From Candidatus Amesbacteria bacterium GW2011_GWC1_47_15 (GTDB lineage Bacteria > Patescibacteriota > Microgenomatia > CAZETR01 > Amesbacteraceae), in NCBI GenBank assembly GCA_001001375.1, contig LCNU01000002.1, positions 1 through 38,295 of the forward strand: DNA of 38,295 nucleotides, in the 5' to 3' direction. Positions 5,742-13,217 of the stretch are shown here, piece after piece. Numbering within the stretch: position 1 is the first letter of the stretch; each line of letters starts with the position of its first letter. The notes below the pieces were generated by a model. That model did not search any database and was not told the DNA's origin. It was given only the letters and a program-made list of their open reading frames with translations. A program made the position numbers and the translations under genes.

Positions 5742-6546
5742 CCCCAAACTTCTTATAACCAAGTTTTACGATCTAAATTTCGGTATCTATTTTGATGCTT
5801 GTGAGGATTTGAGGTGGGTAAAAATATTCACTTCAAACTCAATTCACGAAGAATACAACAATCACGCGCTCGTTTACTCGTTGACTTCGGGCTCTGAATC
5901 TAAGCTTCAAACAATCGAAAATTATCTAAAAAAATTAAACCTGACCCCTGCAGTCTACATCGCTCCCTTTTCTAAGCCTCAAAATATTTCCTTCCGTCTT
6001 GAAAAAGAATTTGGTTATTCGGCCTCTTACGTTGATGCTTGGATGATATTTGATAATAACCAAAACATTTCTGATTGGGATTCAAAGGAGCAAGTTGTTC
6101 ATATCGGCCAGGATAAACAATTATTTGCTGAGTTTGAGAAAATTTCTAACCTGGGATATTCGGGTGAAAAAACCTCCGAGAATCCATATGGCGGTGTACC
6201 CATGGAAGGATTTATAACTGCTGCTAAATTGGCCCTTTCTAATTCCAGTCTTATAAACCGGATTGAAGGCTATCTTGTGAAAATCCAAAGCCAATATGTA
6301 GCGTGTGCCATTCTCTTACATGATAGGGAATTTGGTTATATTTGCAATGTCGCTACGATCCCTTCGTTTCGAGGCCACGGATTTGGGAAAACAATTTCTT
6401 TATATGCGACCGGCAGATCTAAATACTTAGGTAATAAAACCACTTTTCTAGCCACCGAGTCTGGTACTCCAAACGAGAAATTTTATAACAATATTGGTTA
6501 CCGGACGGAATTTATTGGTTCATGTTATATTAAAATTAAAAAATGA
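5734..6546 (+). CDS. GNAT-family N-acetyltransferase
   Basis: 270 residues. The C-terminal 130 residues carry the GNAT acetyl-CoA site: strand YICNVATIPSFRGHGFGK (motif A, R-G-x-G-x-G, about 208-225) and NEKFYNNIGYR (motif B, about 247-257). The N-terminal half (about 1-120) is a divergent domain, as in two-domain GNATs. The substrate is unknown. The ATG at 5734 overlaps the end of rmuC by 8 bp, and the gene ends with an ATGA overlap into the DHFR-like gene, so rmuC, GNAT, DHFR-like and AKR probably form one transcript. It looks more AT-rich than its neighbours, which may mean more recent acquisition. Confidence 0.85.
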   Translation: MTDPKLLITKFYDLNFGIYFDACEDLRWVKIFTSNSIHEEYNNHALVYSLTSGSESKLQTIENYLKKLNLTPAVYIAPFSKPQNISFRLEKEFGYSASYVDAWMIFDNNQNISDWDSKEQVVHIGQDKQLFAEFEKISNLGYSGEKTSENPYGGVPMEGFITAAKLALSNSSLINRIEGYLVKIQSQYVACAILLHDREFGYICNVATIPSFRGHGFGKTISLYATGRSKYLGNKTTFLATESGTPNEKFYNNIGYRTEFIGSCYIKIKK

Positions 6547-7064
6547 AAATAATTTTTTATATCGCTTCCACCATCAACGGCTGCATCGCAAAGCAAGACG
6601 GCTCGACCCCCTGGTCTGACGAAGAGTCGCTAAGCTTTATCAGCAAATGTCGGGAAGTAAGAGCGGCCATCATGGGTCGCAAGACCCATGATGAATATTA
6701 GACCATGGATTTAAAAGAATGGCCTTTAACAGACGGGCCTTTGGTCGTCCTCTCTTCCCAATCCGGTCTCGTCAGCCGTTATCCCGAAACCACTTTCACC
6801 AAGGAAGGTCCGGCCGGCGCGGTTAAGTTGCTCGGGGACAAGGGATATAAAGAAGTCATTGTTATTGGCGGAAATCAGACTTGGACTTCCTTTGCCAAAG
6901 TAGGCCTGGTAGACGAAGTATTTCTGGACATCGAACCTCTGGCTTTTGGCGACGGTAAATTCCTCTTCTCCGGCGGGGGAGTATTTGACTTGAAACTCAA
7001 ACTCCTCGAGTCCCGGCCCTTAAGCAGCCAAACCATACAATTGCATTATCTGGTTCAAAAATGA
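6543..7064 (+). pseudogene. Dihydrofolate reductase / RibD C-terminal-like reductase with an in-frame TAG
   Basis: From the ATG at 6543 the frame reads MKIIFYIASTINGCIAKQDG, then WSDEESLSFI and AAIMGRKTHDEY, then TAG at 6699-6701. The same frame continues TMDLKEWPL, GPLVVLSSQSG, KEVIVIGGNQTW and DEVFLDIEPLAFGDGKFLF, ending at 7064. This is the DHFR/RibD_C fold: the MGRKT nucleotide-binding loop and the V-I-G-G motif are split by the stop. One C-to-T change (CAG to TAG) explains it. An ATG at 6705 could restart translation, but the product would lack the N-terminal third. The gene shares ATGA with the GNAT gene before it and the AKR gene after it, so the reading frame was once intact in the operon. 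Confidence 0.8.
6668..6693 (+). repeat. 11-bp perfect hairpin with GCAA loop just before the amber codon
   Basis: The arms CATCATGGGTC (6668-6678) and GACCCATGATG (6683-6693) are perfect inverted repeats around GCAA (GNRA tetraloop). It covers the codons of the conserved IMGRKTHD segment and ends 5 nt before the in-frame TAG. It may be coincidental, since the MGRKT codons are constrained, or a sign of template-driven mutation. Confidence 0.6.
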
Positions 7065-8173
7065 AATACCGCACGTTGGGTAAAACAGGTCTCAAGGTTT
7101 CCGAGATCGGCATCGGCACCTGGCAGCTCGCCGACGACCTCAATTGCTGGGTCGGTGCGGACTTGAAGGAAAGCCTGCAAAGCCTGTATCGTTATGCGGA
7201 GTTGGGTGGTAATTTTATCGACAGCGCCTGGATTTACGGCTATTCGGACACGGATGACCGCCATCGCTCCCACGAACTTATTGCGCAGTTTCTCAAAGAA
7301 TCGGGGTTGCGTGACAAGTTGGTCATCGCCTCCAAAGTCCCTCCAAAAAATATGCAGTGGCCTGCTTTTAAAAATATGCCCATTTCTGAAATATTTCCGG
7401 ATGACTGGATAGTTAAGTGTGTTGATGATTCTCTTCGGTCTTTGGGTATAGAAACCCTTGATCTTATGCAATTCCATGTCTGGCAGGACGATTTTACAGA
7501 TGAGGACGGCTGGAAGGAAACCATCCGGAAATTGACCGCTGCCGGTAAAGTCCGCCATTGGGGTATCTCTGCCAACGACTACCAGCCTTCGAATTGTTTT
7601 CGCGCGATTGAAACCGGCTTGATAAGCTCTATTCAGTTTATTTTGAATATCTTTCACCAGCGTCCGGCCGAAAAGCTTTTGCCCTTTGCCGCAAAACATA
7701 ACATTGGCCTCATTGCCCGCGTGCCGTTGGACGAAGGCGGCCTGACCGGAAAATTTACAGTCGACACCCGGTTTGCAGTTGGTGATTTTAGGCGGCACTA
7801 TTTTTCCCCTGACCGCCTGAAGGAGCTGATTGCCCGGACGGACAATTTGAAGACTTTGCTTAATGGAGAAGCCGGGTCTCTGGTGGAGCTGTCGCTCCGT
7901 TATCTTCTTTCATTACCCGAAGTATCATCAGCCATTCCCGGTATGCGCCGTATCTCTCACGTCGAGTCAAATAATGCCGTTTCCGACGGCCGCCTGCTTT
8001 CGGACAGGCTAATGTCCGAGCTTAAAAAACATGCTTGGGAAAGAAATTTCAACACTTCTCCCCTACACACATCCACGCTGCCATGGTCCCGTAACCCTTT
8101 TTGTTTATCTCAAACGGCTCGGTCTTCTCCGGCTTCTCCATGTGAATTAACATGCAGTAACTTTTGTTTTTGA
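7061..8173 (+). CDS. Aldo/keto reductase
   Basis: 370 residues, NAD(P)H-dependent oxidoreductase of the AKR superfamily (TIM barrel). The N-terminus MKYRTLGKTGLKVSEIGIG is typical. The catalytic tetrad is visible: D54 and Y59 in FIDSAWIYG, Lys in VIASKVP and His in LMQFHVW. The cofactor-side motifs HWGISAND, GLIARVPLDEGGLTGKF and SAIPGMRRISHVESN follow. The physiological substrate is unknown. The start forms an ATGA overlap with the DHFR-like gene. The last 40 or so residues after HAWERNF do not resemble AKRs and are antisense to the ASCH gene, which suggests that the original stop was lost. Confidence 0.9.
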   Translation: MKYRTLGKTGLKVSEIGIGTWQLADDLNCWVGADLKESLQSLYRYAELGGNFIDSAWIYGYSDTDDRHRSHELIAQFLKESGLRDKLVIASKVPPKNMQWPAFKNMPISEIFPDDWIVKCVDDSLRSLGIETLDLMQFHVWQDDFTDEDGWKETIRKLTAAGKVRHWGISANDYQPSNCFRAIETGLISSIQFILNIFHQRPAEKLLPFAAKHNIGLIARVPLDEGGLTGKFTVDTRFAVGDFRRHYFSPDRLKELIARTDNLKTLLNGEAGSLVELSLRYLLSLPEVSSAIPGMRRISHVESNNAVSDGRLLSDRLMSELKKHAWERNFNTSPLHTSTLPWSRNPFCLSQTARSSPASPCELTCSNFCF

Positions 8174-8468
8174 AAAGTTCATAATATTTTTCAATTTCGT
8201 TTTGATTTATGCCGTCGTCTTTCCCGTATTTCCCCAAAATTTTCCTCACTCTTAATGGATTTAGGTTTTCAAAGGTATTCACCCCGCTTACACCTGCTCT
8301 TACACTTACTTTCTCTCCCGAATTCTTAAAATAAATCCGGTCTCCCGCCGCAATCTTTCCCCATGGAGCCGATTTATTTTTATACCATCTTGATTCTATA
8401 GTCTTTTCTCCTGAAAGTATTTTGGGCAGAAGTCCCCAACTTTTTTTCATCACGGCTACGTGGTCCAT
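8049..8468 (-). CDS. ASCH-domain (PUA-like) protein
   Basis: 139 residues. The segment WGLLPKILSGEKTIESRWYK followed by WGKIAAGDRIYFKNSGEKV is characteristic of the ASCH domain, a PUA-related beta-barrel thought to bind RNA or modified nucleosides. The hydrophobic strand SYCMLIHMEKPEKTEPF precedes the C-terminus. The role is unknown; related ASCH proteins hydrolyse acetylcytidine or act in RNA metabolism. The start is ATG at 8468 with a purine-rich GGAAAA just before it. The 3' end overlaps the convergent AKR gene by 125 bp, which is long for this window. Confidence 0.8.
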   Translation of the reverse strand: MDHVAVMKKSWGLLPKILSGEKTIESRWYKNKSAPWGKIAAGDRIYFKNSGEKVSVRAGVSGVNTFENLNPLRVRKILGKYGKDDGINQNEIEKYYELFKNKSYCMLIHMEKPEKTEPFEINKKGYGTMAAWMCVGEKC

Positions 8469-8518
8469 TTTTCCGGGTGAACTTTTAGCATAACAAATTT
8501 AATTAATAAAACACAGTC

Positions 8519-8536
8519 TTGTCTTAATTAAGACAA
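8519..8536. repeat. 18-bp perfect palindrome between divergent promoters
   Basis: TTGTCTTAATTAAGACAA is perfectly self-complementary. It sits in the 86-bp gap between the ASCH gene and the divergent small ORF, 18 bp upstream of the ORF's start. The size and symmetry suit a dimeric repressor operator. No T-run follows, so it is not a terminator. Confidence 0.6.
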
Positions 8537-8542
8537 TAAAAT

Positions 8543-8548
8543 TAACAT
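8543..8548 (+). promoter_or_regulatory. -10-like hexamer before the small ORF at 8555
   Basis: TAACAT followed by 6 nt and the GTG at 8555. It is a weak match but has the leaderless spacing. It lies next to the palindrome at 8519-8536, which would cover the -10/-35 spacer. Confidence 0.35.
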
Positions 8549-8554
8549 AAACTA

Positions 8555-8797
8555 GTGGGTACGCAGGAACTGGGTAACGACTTTCAATCTGAATTTTTCA
8601 GGCGGAGGAAAAAAGGCAGACATGGGAACGGAAGCAAAGGCGGGCAAAAGGCAAATGGATCACTGCGTTCCGACTATACGCCGGAATTAATTGCCAGAGC
8701 CTGTGAGCTACAGGCAGCGGAATCAGACTTATCTCCTCGGTTACGCCTGGGTTACGCGTTGATTATAAAACGCCTCCTCGACGGCACAATATCTTGA
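8555..8797 (+). CDS. Small basic protein, unknown function
   Basis: 80 residues. The N-terminal half is rich in Arg, Lys and Gly (FFRRRKKGRHGNGSKGGQK), probably disordered and nucleic-acid binding. The C-terminal half (YTPELIARACELQAAESDLS, then RLRLGYALIIKRLLDG) is predicted to be two helices. I do not recognise a family. GTG at 8555 is the only start near the promoter-like hexamer. Its end overlaps the convergent rnhB gene by 57 bp. The alternative is that the region is non-coding, but the ordered C-terminal half, helical and free of low complexity, favours a real gene. Confidence 0.5.
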   Translation: MGTQELGNDFQSEFFRRRKKGRHGNGSKGGQKANGSLRSDYTPELIARACELQAAESDLSPRLRLGYALIIKRLLDGTIS

Positions 8798-9349
8798 CAG
8801 AGCCGTAGTCACAAATACAGTCCGGTGGTATTTCACCATTCCGAATTTCATGATAGCTTCAACATGCGCTCTGGTGCCGTATCCGGCATTGGTGTTCCAT
8901 CCGAAATCAGGATGTTCCCCATGAAGTTTTTCCATCAGTCTGTCCCTTTCCACCTTGGCAATAACCGCCGCCGCCATCACGCACTTTCGGCTGTTGTCCG
9001 CTTTTACAATACATTTTATTTGTTTGCTCTTTCCGTTAACTTTAATTTTTAAATTACCGTCCACAATATATTTATCGGCTTCGACTTTCCGGATCAGTCT
9101 TTTGAAAATTTCCTTATTAGCCCACCCTATGCCCCGGTTATTAATCTGCCTCGCCGAGATTATTTCTACATGTACCTCCGCTCCGGAACCAATAATTTCT
9201 TGATACAACTTTTCTCTTTGTTCCTTATTAAGTTTTTTAGAATCTTTGAGATTTGCGTATTGTGGTCTGGGATTTAAAGTCACGGCGGCCGCGACGATCG
9301 GTCCTGCCAGCGGCCCTCTTCCCGCCTCATCCAGTCCGCAAATTCTCAT
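8741..9349 (-). CDS. rnhB: Ribonuclease HII
   Basis: 202 residues, the usual RNase HII length. It cleaves RNA in RNA-DNA hybrids, including single ribonucleotides. The N-terminus MRICGLDEAGRGPLAGPIVA contains the catalytic Asp-Glu pair (D7, E8) and the G-R-G substrate-binding motif. Later motifs are LKDSKKLN, KADNSRKCVMAAAVIAKVER (third catalytic Asp in the first part) and GYGTRAHVEAI. The start at 9349 is set by homology and by a TATAAT box exactly 7 nt upstream. Longer in-frame upstream sequence is antisense to the helicase gene. Confidence 0.95.
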   Translation of the reverse strand: MRICGLDEAGRGPLAGPIVAAAVTLNPRPQYANLKDSKKLNKEQREKLYQEIIGSGAEVHVEIISARQINNRGIGWANKEIFKRLIRKVEADKYIVDGNLKIKVNGKSKQIKCIVKADNSRKCVMAAAVIAKVERDRLMEKLHGEHPDFGWNTNAGYGTRAHVEAIMKFGMVKYHRTVFVTTALSRYCAVEEAFYNQRVTQA

Positions 9350-9356
9350 ATGCTTT

Positions 9357-9362
9357 ATTATA
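9357..9362 (-). promoter_or_regulatory. -10 box (TATAAT) of rnhB
   Basis: Perfect TATAAT on the minus strand, 7 nt before the rnhB ATG (leaderless). Confidence 0.7.
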
Positions 9363-9370
9363 CTTAGTGT

Positions 9371-9376
9371 TACAAT
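9371..9376 (+). promoter_or_regulatory. -10 box (TACAAT) of the helicase-nuclease gene
   Basis: TACAAT followed by 6 nt and the ATG at 9383. The divergent rnhB -10 lies only 8 bp away, so the two promoters overlap. Confidence 0.65.
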
Positions 9377-9382
9377 TAAACT

Positions 9383-12364
9383 ATGCCCGAAGAAAACAAG
9401 AAGGTGCTTAACAAGCAGCAGCTTACGGCTATTACCCACATATCCGGTCCCCTTTTGATTATTGCCGGCGCAGGAACCGGGAAAACTACAGTTATAACTG
9501 AGCGTGTCAAATGGTTGGTCACCCAGGGCATGGCCGGTCCGGAGGAGGTACTGGCCTTGACTTTCACCGAAAAAGCCGCCCTGGAAATGGAAGAACGGAT
9601 TGATACTGCTATGCCATATGGATTCACTCAGATGTGGGTAATGACTTTTCACGGCTTTTGTGACCGCATCCTTCGGGATGAGGGCATCCACATCGGCCTG
9701 AATCCCCGCTACAAATTGATCACTGAGACATCAGCCGTCAGTCTTTTACGCCGTCACTTATTTGACTTTGATCTTAAGTACTTTCGTCCATTGGGCAACC
9801 CGAACAAGTTCCTTACCGGTATCCTCCAACATTTCAGCCGTCTGGCCGATGAGGACATCTCCGTAGACGAGTACCTGGCATTTGCTCAAAAACAAATATC
9901 TGCCCTGTCCTCTGTCGCATCTGACCCCGACCGGCTCGAAGCCCAACAAACAAAGGAGTTGGCCGGTCTGTACCGCGACTATGAGCACTTGAAAATTAAA
10001 GAAGGATACTTGGATTTTGCCAATTTAATATCCCACACGTTGAATCTTTTCCGCACCCGGCCTAATGTTCTCAAAAAATATCAGTCTAAATTCAAGTTTT
10101 TTTTGGTGGACGAATTTCAGGACACAAACTATGCCCAAAACGAACTGACAGTATTGTTGGCCGGCGGGCAAAAAAATATTACCGTGGTGGCCGATGATGA
10201 CCAGGCGATATATCGTTGGAGGGGGGCGGCCGTCAGCAACGTCATCCAATTCAGGGACCGTTTCCCCCATGCAAAGCTGGTAGTGCTCACCCAAAACTAC
10301 CGTTCTACCCAGGAGGTGCTTGACCGTTCCTACAATCTGATTTCCCACAATAATCCCGACCGGCTGGAAATCAAAGAGGGAATCGATAAAAAACTGGTTT
10401 CCGCCCGTAAGGTTTCGGGTGAGCCAGTGAGATTTTTACATTACGACCGGGTCGAAAACGAGGCCGAAGCGGTAGTTAAGGAAATCATCAGGCTCCGAGA
10501 TTTAGAAGTAGATTTCAAGGATATCGCTATTCTGGTTCGCGCCAATGCCCATGCGGAACCTTTCTCCAGGTCCCTTTCCAGGCATGGGATTCCCTATCAG
10601 TTCTTGGGGCCTGCCCGGCTGTTTCACCAGCCGGAAATTAAGGATCTTTATGCTTATCTTAGGGCGCTGGATAATTTTGCCGACAATGCATCATTTTTTC
10701 GGGTGCTTTCTATGGATTTTTTTGCCTTGTCGCCGCGCGATCTTTCAGCCCTGACCAACTTTGGTAAAAGTCACAGCCTTAGCCTTTTCGAAACCTGCGA
10801 GGTCGTGGCCGGCCGCCTGCCCAATGACCGGCTGACCGGTTTAACCATTACCCCCCCGCTTATCTCTCAAAATTCCAAAGAAACATTGACCAAATTGGTA
10901 GATATGATTCACCGGCATTTGGGACTTCTCTCAAAAGAAACAGCAGGACAAATACTTTTTTATTTCCTGCAGGATTCCGGACTTCTTTCTGCGGTTCTTA
11001 AATACGAAACACCCATTGACGCGCAAAAGGCAGAAAATATTATGCACTTTTTCAATAAACTCAAATCCTTTGAAGCCGAAAACTCGGACGCCTCCGTCCA
11101 TGTGGTTATAGACTGGATAGATCTCTCAATGGAATTGGGTGAATCTCCGCGGGCGGCGGATATCGACTGGGGCGATAATAATGCAGTAAATATTATTACC
11201 ATTCATTCCGCCAAAGGGTTGGAATTTCCGGTAGTATTTCTGGTAAATCTGGTTTCACAGCGATTTCCCTCGATGGAAAGGAAGGAACCTATTCCTATTC
11301 CTGACGCTTTAATTAAAGAAATTCTTCCGGAAGGCGACTTTCATCTCCAGGAAGAGCGTCGTCTTTTCTATGTAGGCATGACTCGTGCGTGCGACCGGCT
11401 TTACTTTACCGCGGCAGATTTTTATGGCGAGGGTAAACGTGCCAAAAAACTTTCACCTTTTATTTCCGAAGCTTTGGGGTCCGGGTTTAAGGATAAAATC
11501 GAAACCTTTTCCCAGCTGTCTTTACTGGACGACTGGAGCAAGCATTCCGTCTCAAAGTCAACCAATCCCGCTGCTCCCAAACCACCTCCTTTTCCCGTTA
11601 CTTATCTCTCATATACCCAAATCCAGACATTCATCGATTGCCCCTTTCACTATAAAGCCAAATACATTCTCAAACTCTCCACACCACCCTCCGCTGCTTC
11701 CAGTTTTGGCAATACAATTCACCTCACTCTCCGTGATCTTTATTCAGCCCTCAAGGATGGCACTCTGGGTGGCAAATCAGACATCCAATCTGTCGTCGTG
11801 GAAATTTACAAACACAATTGGGTTCCCGAAGGTTTCCATTCACAGGCTCACTCAGAGGAGTATTTTCAACGGGGCTTGGATTATCTTAGGGAATATGTGA
11901 GCTCAACTCTGGATACAACCCGTCTCCCCTCCAAACTGGAGGAACCCTTTACTGTTCATCTGGAAAACCTGAAAATCGGCGGCAAAATCGACCGGGTGGA
12001 TATTCTGCCGGACGGCCGGATTGAAATTATTGATTACAAAACCAGCGCTAAAAGTCTGACTCCTAAAGAAGCCGAGTCAAACCTCCAGCTTTCTTTTTAC
12101 GCCCTGGCGGCTACCCGTCTACCTTTTCCCCCTTTTAATAAAAAACCGGAAGAAGTCACTCTCTCCCTCTATTATTTTGAAGGACAAAAAAAGGTTTCTG
12201 TCGTCCGGACTGCTGCCCAATTGGAAAAAGCCGTACAGGAGATTTATGATATGGCGGCAAAAATTTCCATCTCGGATTTTCGTTGTTCGGGTTCGGCCAT
12301 CTGCCGCCACTGCGACTTCAAATCCCTATGCGACATTGTCAAAACGGTAAACGCCACCGGGTAA
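9383..12364 (+). CDS. UvrD/RecB-like helicase with C-terminal PD-(D/E)XK nuclease
   Basis: 993 residues. Superfamily 1A helicase motifs appear in order: Walker A GAGTGKT (29-35), LTFTEKAALEMEER, MTFHGFCDRIL, DEFQDTNYAQ (motif II), DDDQAIYRWRGA (III), LTQNYRST (IV), TIHSAKGLEFPVVFL (V) and RLFYVGMTRACDRLYF (VI). The C-terminal 230 residues form a RecB/AddB-type nuclease: YTQIQTFIDCPFHYK, GNTIHLTLRDLY, GKIDRVDILPDGRIEIIDYKT (the D-x-K core) and QLSFYALA. The single Cys of FIDCPFHYK plus the final C-x2-C-x5-C (CRHCDFKSLC) would suit a 4Fe-4S cluster as in AddB-type nucleases. It probably processes DNA ends as a single-chain AddAB-like enzyme. It ends 26 bp into the convergent FemAB gene. Confidence 0.9.
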   Translation: MPEENKKVLNKQQLTAITHISGPLLIIAGAGTGKTTVITERVKWLVTQGMAGPEEVLALTFTEKAALEMEERIDTAMPYGFTQMWVMTFHGFCDRILRDEGIHIGLNPRYKLITETSAVSLLRRHLFDFDLKYFRPLGNPNKFLTGILQHFSRLADEDISVDEYLAFAQKQISALSSVASDPDRLEAQQTKELAGLYRDYEHLKIKEGYLDFANLISHTLNLFRTRPNVLKKYQSKFKFFLVDEFQDTNYAQNELTVLLAGGQKNITVVADDDQAIYRWRGAAVSNVIQFRDRFPHAKLVVLTQNYRSTQEVLDRSYNLISHNNPDRLEIKEGIDKKLVSARKVSGEPVRFLHYDRVENEAEAVVKEIIRLRDLEVDFKDIAILVRANAHAEPFSRSLSRHGIPYQFLGPARLFHQPEIKDLYAYLRALDNFADNASFFRVLSMDFFALSPRDLSALTNFGKSHSLSLFETCEVVAGRLPNDRLTGLTITPPLISQNSKETLTKLVDMIHRHLGLLSKETAGQILFYFLQDSGLLSAVLKYETPIDAQKAENIMHFFNKLKSFEAENSDASVHVVIDWIDLSMELGESPRAADIDWGDNNAVNIITIHSAKGLEFPVVFLVNLVSQRFPSMERKEPIPIPDALIKEILPEGDFHLQEERRLFYVGMTRACDRLYFTAADFYGEGKRAKKLSPFISEALGSGFKDKIETFSQLSLLDDWSKHSVSKSTNPAAPKPPPFPVTYLSYTQIQTFIDCPFHYKAKYILKLSTPPSAASSFGNTIHLTLRDLYSALKDGTLGGKSDIQSVVVEIYKHNWVPEGFHSQAHSEEYFQRGLDYLREYVSSTLDTTRLPSKLEEPFTVHLENLKIGGKIDRVDILPDGRIEIIDYKTSAKSLTPKEAESNLQLSFYALAATRLPFPPFNKKPEEVTLSLYYFEGQKKVSVVRTAAQLEKAVQEIYDMAAKISISDFRCSGSAICRHCDFKSLCDIVKTVNATG

Positions 12365-13217
12365 AACTTCCGCAGTATTCCACCTCTTCTCCTCCGAAAC
12401 TTTTTTTAAAGTGCGAAAATCCTTTCCAGCTATTATTTGGCCATCGGGGATCATAAATCCCTTCAAAATCCCATACCAGAGCCCTCCTTTTTTTTGCCTC
12501 TTTTATCGCTTCCCAGATTACCAAATAAGGGAGGTTTGCCCTTTTCCCGTCCGGAAGGCTGCCCGAATAATAATAGAAAGCGGTTTTTTTGTGCACCAGA
12601 ATCACGCACCCGGCCAGGTTGTTGATTAACACGCAAAAACATTTCTCTCTCCAACTTTCGATCAAAGAATAAAAATCTTTTTTCGGCGGCGTCCAAAGCC
12701 CCTTAATTTTATTAGCCTTCCTCCACATCTCATAAAAACCTTCAAAATCATTTAATTGAATATTGATCACCGAATTTTGTGCATTTCTAACGCAGTACCT
12801 CGCATCCTTTTTAAAACCCGATATTATGGAATCTATATTTGGACTTATACTCAGTCTAATTGTTTTTGTTCCCAGCATCGGCCAGCTGTCCTGTTTAAAC
12901 CCTTTTGATCTTAGTTCCTGAATCGGCAATCCTTTATCTTTATTTGGTTCAAGCTTGCACATAAATATCCTGTACTTTTTTAATACTTGATCCAGCTTCT
13001 CCCACGGCAGCGGTAAATCCACCCTTTGTATTTTTGCAATACTTACCGGTCCCAGTTTTCTGATAAAAATCTGAAATCTGAATCTTGACCGCGAAGCGTT
13101 GGCTTCACCAGGATCTTGAATCTTTATAGCCTTCCACCCGATCCTCTCTATGTATTTGCCGTACTCTTCGGATTGCCTTAAGTCTTCTCTCACTTCAAAA
13201 TTCTTAGAAGTTTCCAT
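12339..13217 (-). CDS. FemAB-family peptidyltransferase (peptidoglycan bridge), second of a pair
   Basis: 292 residues related to FemA/FemX/MurM, which transfer amino acids from tRNA to lipid II stem peptides. The tandem GNAT-like halves are visible: FKKDARYCVRNAQNSVINIQ in the core, then FYEMWRKANKIKG, VILVHKKTAFYYYSGSLPDG and the terminal VWDFEGIYDPRWP, GFSHFKKSFGG (a typical F-K-x-x-F-G-G end). The ATG at 13217 has a strong SD (GGAGG, 7 nt before the ATG) lying inside the upstream femAB gene, which it overlaps by 28 bp. Residues around 35-50 (QDPGEANASRSRFRFQ) look like an inserted repeat (see 13067-13122). Confidence 0.82.
   Translation of the reverse strand: METSKNFEVREDLRQSEEYGKYIERIGWKAIKIQDPGEANASRSRFRFQIFIRKLGPVSIAKIQRVDLPLPWEKLDQVLKKYRIFMCKLEPNKDKGLPIQELRSKGFKQDSWPMLGTKTIRLSISPNIDSIISGFKKDARYCVRNAQNSVINIQLNDFEGFYEMWRKANKIKGLWTPPKKDFYSLIESWREKCFCVLINNLAGCVILVHKKTAFYYYSGSLPDGKRANLPYLVIWEAIKEAKKRRALVWDFEGIYDPRWPNNSWKGFSHFKKSFGGEEVEYCGSFTRWRLPF
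13067..13122 (-). repeat. In-frame repeat-like insertion inside the FemAB gene
   Basis: On the plus strand there are near-tandem heptads (AATCTGA, AATCTGA, ATCTTGA) and a second ATCTTGA on the far side of a small hairpin, GAAGC-GTTG-GCTTC. It encodes QDPGEANASRSRFRFQ where FemAB relatives usually pass directly from one strand to the next. It is low-complexity and in frame, resembling a short mobile or expanding word. The claim rests on my memory of family alignments. Confidence 0.45.

Noticed and set aside
6543..6701. Genetic code reassignment of TAG
   Set aside because: The Met leader ends in TAG and no other gene here needs TAG read through; one in-frame case is better explained by mutation or error. 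TGA is used as a normal stop at many ATGA overlaps, so the UGA-glycine code of Gracilibacteria/SR1 does not apply.
7055..7798. 247-codon frame antisense to the aldo/keto reductase
   Set aside because: A shadow of a well-conserved gene; no recognisable protein features.
9350..9691. N-terminal extension of rnhB
   Set aside because: RNase HII starts at MRICGLDEAG, and the extension crosses both promoters and the helicase gene.
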